From Euclidia mi (taxonomy: Eukaryota > Arthropoda > Insecta > Lepidoptera > Erebidae), in the NCBI GenBank assembly GCA_944739405.2, contig OX123190.2, positions 59,601,805-59,665,804 on the forward strand: a stretch of DNA of 64,000 nt, in the 5' to 3' direction. The position numbers and the translations under genes were made by a program. The notes below the pieces were generated by a model, which was given only the letters and a program-made list of their open reading frames with translations, was not told where the DNA came from and searched no databases. This document shows, piece by piece, positions 41,530 to 51,690 of the stretch (position 1 is its first letter; the number at the start of each line of letters is the position of its first letter).

Positions 41530-43002
41530 CTACTCGTTTCCCTGCTCTCGCTGCCTGGCAGGCACATCAGGCGACCCCTTTGGTGGAGACAGGATGTCAC
41601 CAGAATGCCTACGCCTTGGGCAGCTCAAGCGGATATGGCCTCTTTCTCCGCAGTTGTAGCACCGAGGTGACAACACAACTTCCCTGATGCGGTGACCTCG
41701 GTCGTCGCGTCGCACTGCTTCCACCTCCAGAGCGTGGGCTAAGGCGTCCTTGAGGTCCTTTAAGTGCCCAAGCCTCACTGCTGCTTTTACCTCCAGATCC
41801 CGGATCCCATCCGTAAACGCCTGTACGAGGTTCCCGTCAACAAGCGCAGGCGACGACTGGTATGCCTTCCTGACCAGCTTTTCCACCTTTAGAGCCCACT
41901 GCTGCAGAGTTTCTCCGGTGCGCTGTGTCCTGTCCTTCAGTTGAGCATGATACACATGTTCAAGGTGCGCGTCACCGTATCTTGCCTCCAGCGCCTCCAG
42001 GAGCTTTTCGTAGGTGACGTCTTGCCCGAGTGCCTCCAACACTGTCAAGGCGCGGTCGCGAAGGCCCAAGGTTAGCGCGGTTAAGGCCTGTTCTTTATTC
42101 CATGCATTTGATCGCATCACAGCCTCGAATTGGATCTTGTATGCCGACCATGATAACGAGCCATCAAATGGTGGAACCTTAAACCCACGGGGCGAGGGCA
42201 CCACAGCCGCTGATGTCACTTCCAGCCCACACAATTTCTTCTCCACTTTAGCAACACAGGTCTCGTGGTGGTCATGTACACGCTTCTCAATGTCGCTGAT
42301 ACGGGCCTCGTGCTGCTGGAGTTCCTCCTTGACCGCCTTCAAGTCCTTCCCCACCGCAGCGCTAAGGTCCTTCATGAGCACCAGCTGTTCCTCCAGACGG
42401 CGGGCGTGCTCTTCCTTGTCGCGCTGCAGCTGCTCCTCTAGGCGGCGCGCGTGCTCCTCATGACGGCGAGCCTGTTCCTGTTGACGGCGGTCCTGCTCCT
42501 CCTTGTCGCGCTGAAGCTGTTCCTCCAGGCGGCGAGCCTGCTTCTCCTGACGGCGAGCCTGCTCCTCTTGACGACGAGCCTGCTCCTCCTTGTCGCGCTG
42601 TAGCTGTTCCTCCATGCGGCGCGCGTGCTCCTCTTGACGGCGAGCCTGCTCCTCCTTGTCGCGCTGTAGCTGTTCCTCCATGCGGCGCGCGTGCTCCTCT
42701 TGACGGCGAGCCTGCTCCTCCTTGTAGCGCTGTAGCTGTTCCTCCATGCGGCGCGCGTGCTCCTCTTGACGGCGAGCCTGCTCCTCCTGACGGCGGGCCT
42801 GCTCCTGCATGAACGCCATCAGAGCCGCGATGTCGGGCACCGTCACGGAGTGTACGCTTGCAGGCTTCACTGCAGCCGCGGAGTCGCCTGGTCCACCAGA
42901 CGATGGAGAAGGAACGTCTCCGAAGCGTCTCTGGTCCAGGTCTTGCTGGCGCTGGTTCCTTGTACGCACACCTTCAGTTTCTTCCTTCGGCATAACCGGC
43001 AT
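41530..43002 (-). CDS. Gypsy C copy 2 gag
   Basis: 490 aa, uninterrupted. Residues about 75-235 are a long coiled coil made from a 23-residue unit (E-E-Q-A-R-R-Q-E-E-H-A-R-R-M-E-E-Q-L-Q), encoded by 69-bp tandem repeats. Then the capsid region (F-D-G-S-L-S-W-S-A-Y ... G-L-R-D-R-A-L-T-V-L-E-A-L) and one knuckle CYNCGERGHIRLSC near residue 455. The protein would form the particle and bind RNA. The stop is preceded by a slippery heptamer leading to protease-RT. Start chosen at the Met shared with copy 1, right after the primer site. Confidence 0.9.
   Translation of the reverse strand: MPVMPKEETEGVRTRNQRQQDLDQRRFGDVPSPSSGGPGDSAAAVKPASVHSVTVPDIAALMAFMQEQARRQEEQARRQEEHARRMEEQLQRYKEEQARRQEEHARRMEEQLQRDKEEQARRQEEHARRMEEQLQRDKEEQARRQEEQARRQEKQARRLEEQLQRDKEEQDRRQQEQARRHEEHARRLEEQLQRDKEEHARRLEEQLVLMKDLSAAVGKDLKAVKEELQQHEARISDIEKRVHDHHETCVAKVEKKLCGLEVTSAAVVPSPRGFKVPPFDGSLSWSAYKIQFEAVMRSNAWNKEQALTALTLGLRDRALTVLEALGQDVTYEKLLEALEARYGDAHLEHVYHAQLKDRTQRTGETLQQWALKVEKLVRKAYQSSPALVDGNLVQAFTDGIRDLEVKAAVRLGHLKDLKDALAHALEVEAVRRDDRGHRIREVVLSPRCYNCGERGHIRLSCPRRRHSGDILSPPKGSPDVPARQREQGNE
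41536..41542 (-). promoter_or_regulatory. -1 ribosomal frameshift heptamer G-GGA-AAC
   Basis: Gag ends CAG GGA AAC GAG TAG, so G GGA AAC is in the zero frame two codons before the stop. A -1 slip enters the open protease frame. The heptamer fits the X XXY YYZ rule. Copy 1 has lost it through its internal deletion. Confidence 0.75.
42420..42810 (-). repeat. 69-bp tandem repeats in gypsy C gag
   Basis: Blocks containing GAGCACGCGCGCCG and GAGCAGGCTCGCCGTC recur with a 69-base period (for example near 42598, 42667 and 42736). Copy 1 has a different arrangement and number at 30060-30380. Confidence 0.85.
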
Positions 43003-43030
43003 AATTTATCCCTTTCTTCTGACACCAGTT

Positions 43031-43442
43031 TGTTACGAGCTGGGGTTCGACGATAAATTATAACTCACTATGCCACTTAAACTGAACTTTATTTATACAC
43101 AAACACTATACACACTTAATTTTCACTTCCCTAATAAAACACACTATTCACACCACTAGAACAACACTAAACACTTCCTCTTATTTCCCTTCGCTTCTTG
43201 TTTATCGCTCCGATATTCAATTATAACTGTGTCTGGTCCGTTCGCTCGCGCTCTATTTATACTGGCCGGATAACATCACTAGCGCATTCTAGATGCTTCT
43301 ACAAAACTGTCGAAATATTCGAGAACAATCGATACTCGATACAGCAACACCATCTAGTACAGAGTAGATGCATTACCTTTAAACCACCGATACATTCAAT
43401 CTCTTCTAGTACCCCCTATATTCACCGATAGATGGCGTAACA
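43031..43442 (-). repeat. 5' LTR of gypsy C copy 2
   Basis: On the minus strand starts TGTTACGCC and ends CTCGTAACA like copy 1, with a TATA box at 43254-43261. 412 bp against 446 bp, with many substitutions and gaps, so the two copies are separate, older insertions. Primer site about 43017-43029. Confidence 0.9.
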
Positions 43443-43912
43443 ATACCATCGACCTTTATAGAGTTGGTCTGGTTTAAAATGCAGTTATTTAATATTTAAT
43501 CAACATTATATCAATAAGCTAATATTTTTGAAGCAAAACAACGTTTAAATCAAATAAAAACCTCACAGCATCGTTTTAATGTTGTATCGATTTCACATAA
43601 AATCGATTTAAAATGTGCAGCTCTGCTTGTCTCTGGCTGTGACAGTTAGATGCTACAAGCTACAAAATACTTCCGCGTTTTGATGTCAATCTGACATATG
43701 TCATTTGATAATTCAAACGTACCTACCTACATTGTTTAACTTTCATACTATAACTTTCCTTTTACCTAGATTGTTCATTCTTAACTAAAAATTCAAACAC
43801 CGATATCTTCTTTTTCCACCTTTCCTGAGTGAAAATAGAATCATTTATAGACTCTGTTACTTACCCCAAATTTTTTGATATATTTTTTATTACTGTACGC
43901 TTCAATTTAATT
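43443..43912. other. AT-rich spacer
   Basis: No gene or element recognised between the gypsy C LTR and the R1-type fragment. Confidence 0.5.
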
Positions 43913-44640
43913 TCAGACATTTTGATGTATGGAGATCTGCCATTGTCCTTTGTACGGACGCCTCAATGGGTCACTGTCCAGCCCCTCAATGAGTTCTGTC
44001 CAAAATCGAGCCTTGGCATCCGCGATGGCGAAACTAAGAGCCTTTACAGCAACTCCGTACTCTCGCCTCATTTCGGCAACCTCTTCGGCTGTGGCTCGCC
44101 GCCTTCGTCGGGCTCTCAGATATCGGCGGCGGGCCCTTGCGCAATCACGCACTAATTGCGCTATTTCGGGCGACCACCAATATACCGAGCCCTTTTACCC
44201 TCCCGGCTGGACCCGTGGCATTGACGCGTCACACACTTATGTCATGACGTGACGGAACCAGGCTGCCTGCGCTTCGGGATCGGACGAGACCTGTTCTTCC
44301 TCTGGCCAGTCCGCAGCGATAGCTACAGCGACGAGCATGTGTCTGTCCATTTGCTTGAGGGACCAACGTCGCGGAAGGCTATCATTGCGGCGTGTCTGGT
44401 TTGCTACAGGGTGGAGGATGGAAACATCAAACATAATATGGCGGTGGTCCGACAGAGTGATCACCTCCGCTGCCACTTTCCATCCTGACACCAGGTTGCT
44501 GGCGTCTGGAGTCGCCCATGACAGGTCGATTATCGACTCCCCCTACCATCGTACACAAGTTCTGACTGAACCCCGGTTTAAAATGCCGAGGTCCAATACT
44601 GCCGCCCACTCGATGAGTGTAACTCCTCTTACGTTCTCAA
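43913..44640 (-). pseudogene. R1-type LINE, endonuclease C-terminus and linker (left part)
   Basis: The minus strand encodes G-V-T-L-I-E-W-A-A-V-L-D-L-G-I-L-N-R-G, then I-I-D-L-S-W-A-T-P and A-E-V-I-T-L-S-D-H-R-H-I, the end of the R1 endonuclease, then a linker with A-R-A-R-R-R-Y-L-R-A-R-R-R and A-K-A-R-F-W-T-E-L-I. It stops abruptly at 43913, before RT. Several frameshifts. It continues the fragment at 50187-51690, from which LINE D separates it. Confidence 0.75.
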
Positions 44641-44667
44641 CTTCATAGTGAAGTCGTGATAGTAGGT

Positions 44668-44674
44668 AGACGTG
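44668..44674 (+). promoter_or_regulatory. Candidate downstream promoter element AGACGTG of LINE D
   Basis: Same motif and same distance from the inferred 5' end as in LINE C. Supports a full-length 5' end. Confidence 0.5.
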
Positions 44675-45396
44675 TTATTTTTTCCTCGTAATTTATTTAC
44701 TTAAATTGTAGTAAAAAGTGCACGAAACATCGCAAAAATTACGCACTCGCGAGTGCGTTATAAAAAGCCTTACAAAGTAAATAATAAAACATAGTGCAGT
44801 GTCGAAGAACAATAAAATAATTACGTAAAAACATCACTAACTGTTGTGTACACATCGAAATGTTTGACATTGAATCACAATAGAAAGGTCATTTGCTAAT
44901 AAACATCGTAAACAAAGTCTCACAGTAACATAAAATTATCGTTCAATAACTAGCAGTAATTCGCCACAACTCTGCTTGTACTGGTGGCGCAAAGCTCTAT
45001 AGCCTTATCACCGAAATTCACGTGCATCGAGTTCGAGCCCGGCACTTCGGATGATAATCTTTTTGTATTGAAAATGTGTACCTGAGACACTTTAAGAGAT
45101 AAACAAATATTGAATATAAGTCTGAATGAGTAACTGAGATATTCACTTTTTTGTGTGATTTTTCTTTAAAAAATATTAAAATATTATAAAAAGATACCCT
45201 TAAAAGAAAAGTTTATAAAAAATCGTTAAGGAAAACATCCTCTTAACAATGTCGAAACCTGCGACTTTTTGGAGTTGTTGTAATGAGGATCGAGATGACG
45301 AATATGTAACATGTAGCGTGTGTAAAAAAGATTACCATTTGGCTTCCCTGCAAGCGACACCTAAGCAAGGCAGCGCTACTAACTATCTGGCTCCAG

Positions 45397-46335
45397 ATTG
45401 GCAGTGCTCAATCAATCAGCCTATCGCAGTCCACTGCTGAACATAGGCCTCTCCCAACACGCGCCACAGTACACGGTCCTCAGCCTTCCGATATTCAGTC
45501 TGTCCCAGCCACCTTTTTCAGGTCGTTGGTCCACCTAGCCGGGGGCCGCCCTACCTTACGCTTGCCGAGGCGTGGTCTCCACTCTAGGATACGCTTGCTC
45601 CATCGGCCATCAGTCCTTCTACAGATATGGCCAGCCCACTGCCACTTGAGCCTACTGATTCTGTGAGCTATGTCGGTAACTTTGGTTCTTTGTCGGATAA
45701 CTTCGTTTCAGATTTTATCCTTCAAAGAGACACCAAGCATAGCCCGTTCCATAGCTCGCTGCGTCACTTTTAGTTTGTGGACTAGTCCCTCTGTGAGTGT
45801 CCACGTCTCGGCACCGTACGTCATAACAGGTAGGACGCATTGGTTGAAGACTTTGGTCTTCAGGCATTGCGGTAGGGGCGAAGAGAAAACTCGACGTAGC
45901 TTGCCAAACGCTGCCCAACCCAACTGGATCCTGCGGTCGATTTCTTTCTCGAAGTTGTTTCTACCAAGCTGGACTACTTGCCCAAGGTAGACATACTCTT
46001 GAACAACTTCGAGCATCGATCCGTCGACATAAACCGGTCCCGGCACAATGTGTTCGTTGAACATAATCTTGGTTTTATCCAAGTTCATGCCGAGACCGAC
46101 CCATCGAGAGGCTCCATTTAGGCTATGCAGCATCTCGCTCAGCTCTTCCAGGCTCTCTGCCACGATAACGATATCGTCGGCAAACCGAAGGTGGGATATG
46201 TACTCGCCATTAATGTTTATGCCCCGTCCAGTCCAGTCCAGCGTCCTTAAAGACGTCTTCGAGTGCATTGGTGAAGAGCTTAGGGGATATTACATCCCCC
46301 TGCCTCACCCCTCTACGCAACTCAATTGGCAGTGC
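45397..46335 (-). mobile_element. RTE-type LINE fragment with 11-bp target duplication
   Basis: Inserted DNA 45408-46324 is flanked by ATTGGCAGTGC (45397-45407, 46325-46335). Only the 3' half of the element is present. Its 3' end on the minus strand reads GAGGCCTATGTTCAGCAGTG, the same end type as the solo tail at 13000. Confidence 0.88.
45440..46310 (-). pseudogene. RTE-clade RT, palm to C-terminus
   Basis: Encodes H-L-R-F-A-D-D-I-V-I-V-A-E-S, G-L-G-M-N-L-D-K-T-K-I-M, Y-L-G-Q-V-V and M-T-Y-G-A-E-T-W-T-L in one open frame. A TGA near 45707 (likely an Arg CGA before) is followed in frame by N-E-V-I-R-Q-R-T-K and W-Q-W-A-G-H-I-C-R-R. The catalytic F-A-D-D is intact, but fingers and endonuclease are missing. 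Different family from the RTE at 5119-6629. Confidence 0.85.
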
Positions 46336-47008
46336 CCGCTCTGCAAAAATGCTAAACAAAATGCTGCGGGCAGAAACGATAACACTCAAGTAAAATATAC
46401 AGATAACGTTACCACACGAACCCGTCCTAAAAAACCACAGGCATTATCTTCACCGCCAACTATAAGTCACAACTCGGTTACGAAGGAAGATGTGCGAGAA
46501 ATAGTGTCTGAAATTGTCAGATCTGAAATGAACAATATGAATGACCAATTAAAAGCCTCAATGTATACCCTGCTCAACGCTGAATTGAAGTCAATCAAAG
46601 AGGAATTAAAAGAAGTTAAGGATTCCATGTCTTTCATGAACGGGCATTACGAGGACGCTATAAAACTATTAAAACCTCAAATAAAAACTTCGTGGAAGTT
46701 AAAAAGGAGCATAATGTATTGAAGAACACTGTCGCATACCTGACAAATAAATTAAATCAGATGGAGCAGCAGGCTCGTTGTAATAATATTGAAATACAAT
46801 GTGTTCCTGAGCACAAGACAGAGAATCTGATAAGCTTAACTAGACAGATAGGTACAACGATTGGCTTTAACATAATAGAAGACCACACTGTATTGGTCCG
46901 TGGTGGCCGTAAATTAATGCGTAAGGATATAACAGCTAAATATGAAGTGATTAGAGACAAAGAATCTTTAAGTAAATTGCTATAAAAAAATATATATTCC
47001 TATGTTTA

Positions 47009-49931
47009 GTGCATGTTTTTATTACTATTCTTAGATCATTCGCTTCTCTTGGATTCAATATATATTACCAAAACGTTCGAGGGTTGCGCACAAAGACGCA
47101 TGATTTTTATTGCAATTTAAACACTCAAAACCATGATATTGTAATTTTGACTGAAACTTGGCTTGATAGTTCCATTTACAACAATGAACTATTTGATGAT
47201 AGATACTCTGTGTATAGGAGAGATAGAGAAATGTCGGGATACCATAGAAACAAAGATGGAGGATGAGTACTCATTGCTGTCAATAAAAAATTCAATTCAG
47301 TCCAATTAAAGTCAAGGTTGAGTAATTGTGAAGACCTCTGGGTGGCTTTGGAAATTCCAGGTGGCACTAGAAATCAATCATCATGTATTGAACTTTGTGC
47401 CATTTACCTACCGCTTCCTGTTTCCAAACACAATTTGGAAGATTTTATTAAGAATTGTAATCGATGCCTTGATATTTCTAACGCATTTACGTGCATTGTG
47501 GGAGATTTTAACCTGGGGGGAATCGATTGGCAAACTATAAATGATTCTACAGTAGACCAAAGAAACTCCAACCTAGAACATTTGCTTGTCGATTTCACCA
47601 CGGTAAACGGTCTAAAACAGTGCAACACAGTTTATAATTGTAGTGGTAAACTGCTTGTATTGACTAACATCCCGAATTTTAACGTCAGTGAAGCAGATCC
47701 GCTAAGTGTGATCGGTAAGTACCATCCCCCATTGCAAATAGAGTTAATTTAAAAAAAATCAACAAACCTGTCACCAAACCAGGCGACGTTAAAATATAAT
47801 TTTCACAAAACGGATTACCAAAAGGTGAATGAATACTTGGAAAAACAAGACTGGGATAAAATACTAAATAAAAGTACCAATATTGATGACGCGGTGGAAT
47901 TGTTTTACGATGTTCTTAATGAAACGATAAACGCATTTGCGCCTCGTAGCTTTAGAAGGAGTAAAAAATATCCATGCTGGTTTAAGTCTAAAATGATTCG
48001 TCTCACTAAAGAAAAAAATAGGGTTCGATCCAAATATGCTTTATTTAAGAACCCCTTAGATGCGATCACACTTAAAATACTTAATGTATGTTGTAGAAAT
48101 TATGCGAAGGAATGTTACAAGTCATATATCCATAGTACTGAAAAACTTATATCTACAAACCCTAAATGCTTCTGGTCTTTTATAAAAAATAAACGCGGTG
48201 GCGAGAGCACTTATCCAAAGACAATGTCTAATGGATCTATTAGTGCGAGCGATGGCTATAGTATCTGTGATTTGTTTGCAATGAATTTTGCAGAGGTGTA
48301 TCGACATGACAATGCCTTAGGTGATAATGTAGATCCTGTCCGTGAGCTTTTTAGTCCTATATGTCTAAAAGCGAGCTCGGACAGTTTTTCTAGTGTTACC
48401 TTTGACAGAAAGAAAGTGTTACGAAAGTTAAAATGTATAGATATCTCAAAAGGAGCAGGTCCTGATGGTATACCCTCGACATATATAGTTAATTGTGCTT
48501 CAAATTAAGCAAGACCTTTAACAATCATATTTAACAAATCGATTAGTTCTGGTACTTTCCCTAAGGTTTGGAAAACAGCTAAAGTAGTACCAGTGTTTAA
48601 AAGTGGGGATAACTGTTCCGTAAAAAATTACAGGGTTATATCCATTCTCTCGATTTTTGGTAAAATCATTGAATCCTTGCTGTGTCCGTATGTGCAGAGT
48701 TACTTCAAAAAATATTTGACCATTCATCAGCATGGGTTTGTACAACGTAGATCAACATGTACAAACCTTGTCACATTTCTGGAAACCGTTGTAGATGCTA
48801 TGGACTGTGGTGACGAAGTTGACGCTATATATACGGATTTCAGTAAGGCATTTGATAGAGTTTCCCATCAAATACTCATAAACAAATTACGTTGGTATGG
48901 AATCACGGGTCCTCTTTGAAAATGGTTTGAATCCTATCTGCCTGAAAGGTCATATTATGTAGTGTTGAATGGATATCAATCATCATTATTTAAAATTAAT
49001 TCAGGAGTCCCACAGGGTTCGCACCTTGGCCCTTTATTTTTTAATATTTTTTCAATGATATTAGTGACTGCCTAGTTCATACCACACCTTTTTTGTAAGC
49101 TGATGACTTGAAACTTATCAAAATTATAAAGTCTAGCATTGATATTACAAATATGCAAGCGGATATAGATGCTTTGTCGGACTGGTGCACTCGGAATAAA
49201 ATTTCTCTTAACGGTGAAAAATGCTTCCACATAAAATTTAGTCGGAAAGTCAATAATATTAAATCCTCGTATTACATCGATGGACGAAAATTGGAGGAAG
49301 TTAAAACATCAAAGATCTAGGCATTAATTTGGACAATAAGCTGACTTTTGTCGACCATATTGACACTATTACCAAACGAGCTCTTAAATGTCTAGGTTTT
49401 GTAATACGAAACGGTAAATATTTCAAAAACCCTAGTACCAAAATAGTGCTCTATAACAGCTTTGTCCGAAGTATTTTGGAGTATTGCAGCATTGTGTGGA
49501 GGCCACATTACTCTACTCATACTCTTAGATTGGAAAGGATTCAAAAGAGATTTATGAGGCATTTAGGGTATTAGTCCAGAAGAGAGATTCGAAATATGTC
49601 GTATATCGAAATGCTATCTCATTTTAAAACAACGATGCTCGATAAAAGAAGAGACATTATTGATCTGAAATTACTTTTTAAACTTCTACACGATCAAATT
49701 GATTGCCCGCAGCTACTAGAAAGATTTTGATTTAGAGTGCCACGTGGCCGTCCTCGCAAACCAGTCACACCTTTGATCCCACCACTACGTAGGACCAAAT
49801 TTGGTGCACGTTCGCCTGTTCCTAGAATATGTAGGCTGATTAATGAACATAGCGATGTCATAGATATTCATTGCGGCTCCTTAAATGTTTTTATTGGGAA
49901 GATCCTTGAAATTTCCAATGCAAGCAGTTAG
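47009..49931 (+). pseudogene. LINE D ORF2, endonuclease and reverse transcriptase
   Basis: Endonuclease: Y-Y-Q-N-V-R-G-L, L-T-E-T-W-L, C-I-V-G-D-F-N with a TGA at 47264 in a Gly-rich stretch. Middle: 47825-48508 open (P-C-W-F-K-S-K-M ... G-A-G-P-D-G-I-P). RT: Y-R-V-I-S-I-L-S, Y-T-D-F-S-K-A-F-D-R-V, S-G-V-P-Q-G-S; in the palm motif the aromatic residue is a stop (stop-A-D-D-L-K-L, near 49097). Thumb and C-terminus to 49931 in several frames. At least six breaks. Confidence 0.85.
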
Positions 49932-50186
49932 GAAGCATTTTATTTTGTTTTGTATAAAAGTCGATTTATTTCTCTCTTTGTTTACCAATAATTAGTTATG
50001 TAAGGTATTTGTAGATCTGCAGATTTAAACTTAAATTGTGTTAATCTAACATGCTCTAATTAGCAAGTGGTGTTTACCTGTAAAGATTGTACAGTTAGTA
50101 ATAAGGATATTATTTTTGTAAATTATGCATGTATTACTGTAACAATAGCTGGTAGACCTAAATAAATAAATAAAAATAAAATAAAT

Positions 50187-51690
50187 GCATTGTCTAGGCG
50201 ATCGCCCCACTCAGTAGAACGGGCATTGATATCGCCTAGATCGAGTACTGGGCGGGATGGGTAGCCGCACACGCAACTTCTGAGACAGTCCAGATATGCC
50301 TCGAAAGCGGGGAGGCCACAATTTGCATATGATATGTAGCAGCCCACTATAACCATTGGATCCCATTCTACTGCCACAAACCCTAGCCCCCTCTGAAAGA
50401 GCGTGCAATGGGGGCCATTTTCCCCCCTGCCCAATAGACGGCAGTGGTGCCATCCTCCGATCCAAACCATCTGGGATGGTCCGGAATGGAGTACGGCTGC
50501 GCTACCACCGCTAAGGCAACCGACCACTCCGCGATTGTCTGCATCAGCAGATCTTGTGCTGCGCGGCAGTGATTTAGGTTGCCCTGTAAGACTCGGGGGA
50601 GCGTGAATTTTAGGCCTCCATCACCTCCTCTGCCGGTTGGGTAGCCGGCTGGGACGTCCCTGCCGCCAGCGGTGAGTCTGAGCTCGCCGCAGCTGGGGCT
50701 AAAGCGATTATTCGCCCCCTTTTTTTGTTTTTCGGCGGGGAGCATTTCTTACTTCCCAGCCGATGCTCCGCCGGTCAGCCAAGATCCGAGCAGACTGGGT
50801 ACCTCGGTGCGGTAGCGGTGCATGCGCGCGCCACATGGCCTGTGCATTCGCACACGTAACACCGTGCGCCGCGGTCTGTCTCATTGGGGCACGTTGCCCT
50901 TACGTGTCTCATTTCAAGGCACCGGTAGCACTGTAACGGTCGTGCTGCCAGCACCTCAACTTAAGCTGACGCCCATTCCACTTGAACCCGCAACTTGCTC
51001 TCCTAAGGCGGCTAACTGGGATCGGAGCTCCCGATTCTCCTGCTCTAATCTCCCAGATTAGGACCCTGAGGCTATCGTTTCAGTTCTCCCGTGGAGCTCA
51101 CACCGCGGACACTCCGACCTTAGCTACCGTGACTGCCTCTCTTAGGGATTTTTTTTTTGCCTTTAAGGCCTTTGGCCCTAGATAAAACTTTTTATACCAC
51201 CGACAATGCCTCCAGAACCCTGGAGCCCACATCGGCGGACGGTTGGTCTCGCAGTTCCACCCCAACTCCTTCCGCGCGAGACTGATCATTGCCCGAAGGC
51301 ACTTTTTGACCATGCTGGTCTTCACGCTCCGTCTCCGTTTCTGTTTCTGTTCCGCTTCTCCCACTAACGATGCTTTTAAGTACCGTTTTCGACCGTGGCA
51401 ATTTAGTTGGCAGATTAACATTGGCCGGGACGTTTGGTTTTTTTTTATGTGCTCTTCCTTCCTTAGGGGTCTGGGACGACGCGAGGAGACGGAGATGGAT
51501 GAGCTATCGTTCATCCAAAGAACCTCTGACTCTGCAGAGGGACATTTGGAGAGGAGGCTTCCGTTCTGGCATGTGGCCATAGGCCACCCAGACCGTATCA
51601 TTGCCATGTTAGCTGCGCCAGTAATATTCACAGTCGCGTGTCCAGCTCCCTCGTATGTCGGATGTTAGACGTGGACGCCATGAGGAGAGG
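50187..51690 (-). pseudogene. R1-type LINE: ORF1 and endonuclease N-terminus (right part)
   Basis: ORF1: basic N-terminal part (51098-51631, K-Q-K-R-R-R) and two zinc knuckles near 50820-50950, C-Y-R-C-L-E-M-R-H-V-R-A-T-C and C-Y-V-C-E-C-T-G-H-V-A-R-A-C. ORF2 endonuclease: V-L-Q-G-N-L-N-H-C-R-A-A-Q-D-L-L, then V-A-V-E-W-D-P-M-V-I-V-G and D-I-N-A-R-S-T-E-W-G, typical of R1. Frameshifts separate the pieces. LINE D interrupts it right after R-L-D-N-A; the rest is at 43913-44640. Confidence 0.78.

Larger units (their letters stand above)
32254..43442 (-). mobile_element. Ty3/gypsy family C, copy 2: 3'-truncated, split by a 6.1-kb LINE
   Basis: Reading leftward: LTR, primer site, gag, protease, RT, then the LINE (33616-39765), then RNase H and integrase up to the second half of the core. 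The integrase C-terminal domain and 3' LTR are lost at the junction with copy 1. The LINE insertion is flanked by AGTGCA. Three nonsense changes are readable: two Trp codons in RT and one Gln codon in RNase H. Confidence 0.9.
45249..46985 (+). pseudogene. LINE D ORF1 with PHD-type finger, split by RTE insertion
   Basis: Starts MSKPATFWSCCNEDRDDEY; C-C ... C-S-V-C-K-K-D-Y-H then, past the insertion, W-Q-C-P-L-C-K complete a PHD-like Cys4-His-Cys3 pattern. After a Lys/Pro-rich linker comes a helical region (46490-46680) and, after a frameshift near 46690, Q-M-E-Q-Q-A-R-C-N-N-I-E-I-Q, resembling the FP-type domain found in LINE ORF1 proteins. It would bind the element RNA; the PHD finger could bind histone tails, which is inference. 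The reading frame is continuous if the inserted RTE and one duplication copy are ignored. Confidence 0.7.
44641..50186 (+). mobile_element. LINE D (Jockey/CR1-type with PHD-finger ORF1), inserted in an R1-type LINE
   Basis: Begins next to R1-type endonuclease codons and ends with an A-rich AAATAAATAAATAAAAAT tail where the rest of that endonuclease resumes. Contains ORF1 with a PHD-like zinc finger and FP-like domain, and an endonuclease-RT ORF2, all decayed. It is split by an RTE fragment. AGACGTG at 44668-44674 falls at about +28 from the left boundary, as in LINE C. No clear target duplication was found. Confidence 0.8.

Noticed and set aside
42014..42463. Plus-strand ORF opposite gypsy C gag
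   Set aside because: Antisense shadow of the gag repeats; Ser/Arg/Cys-rich by complement only.
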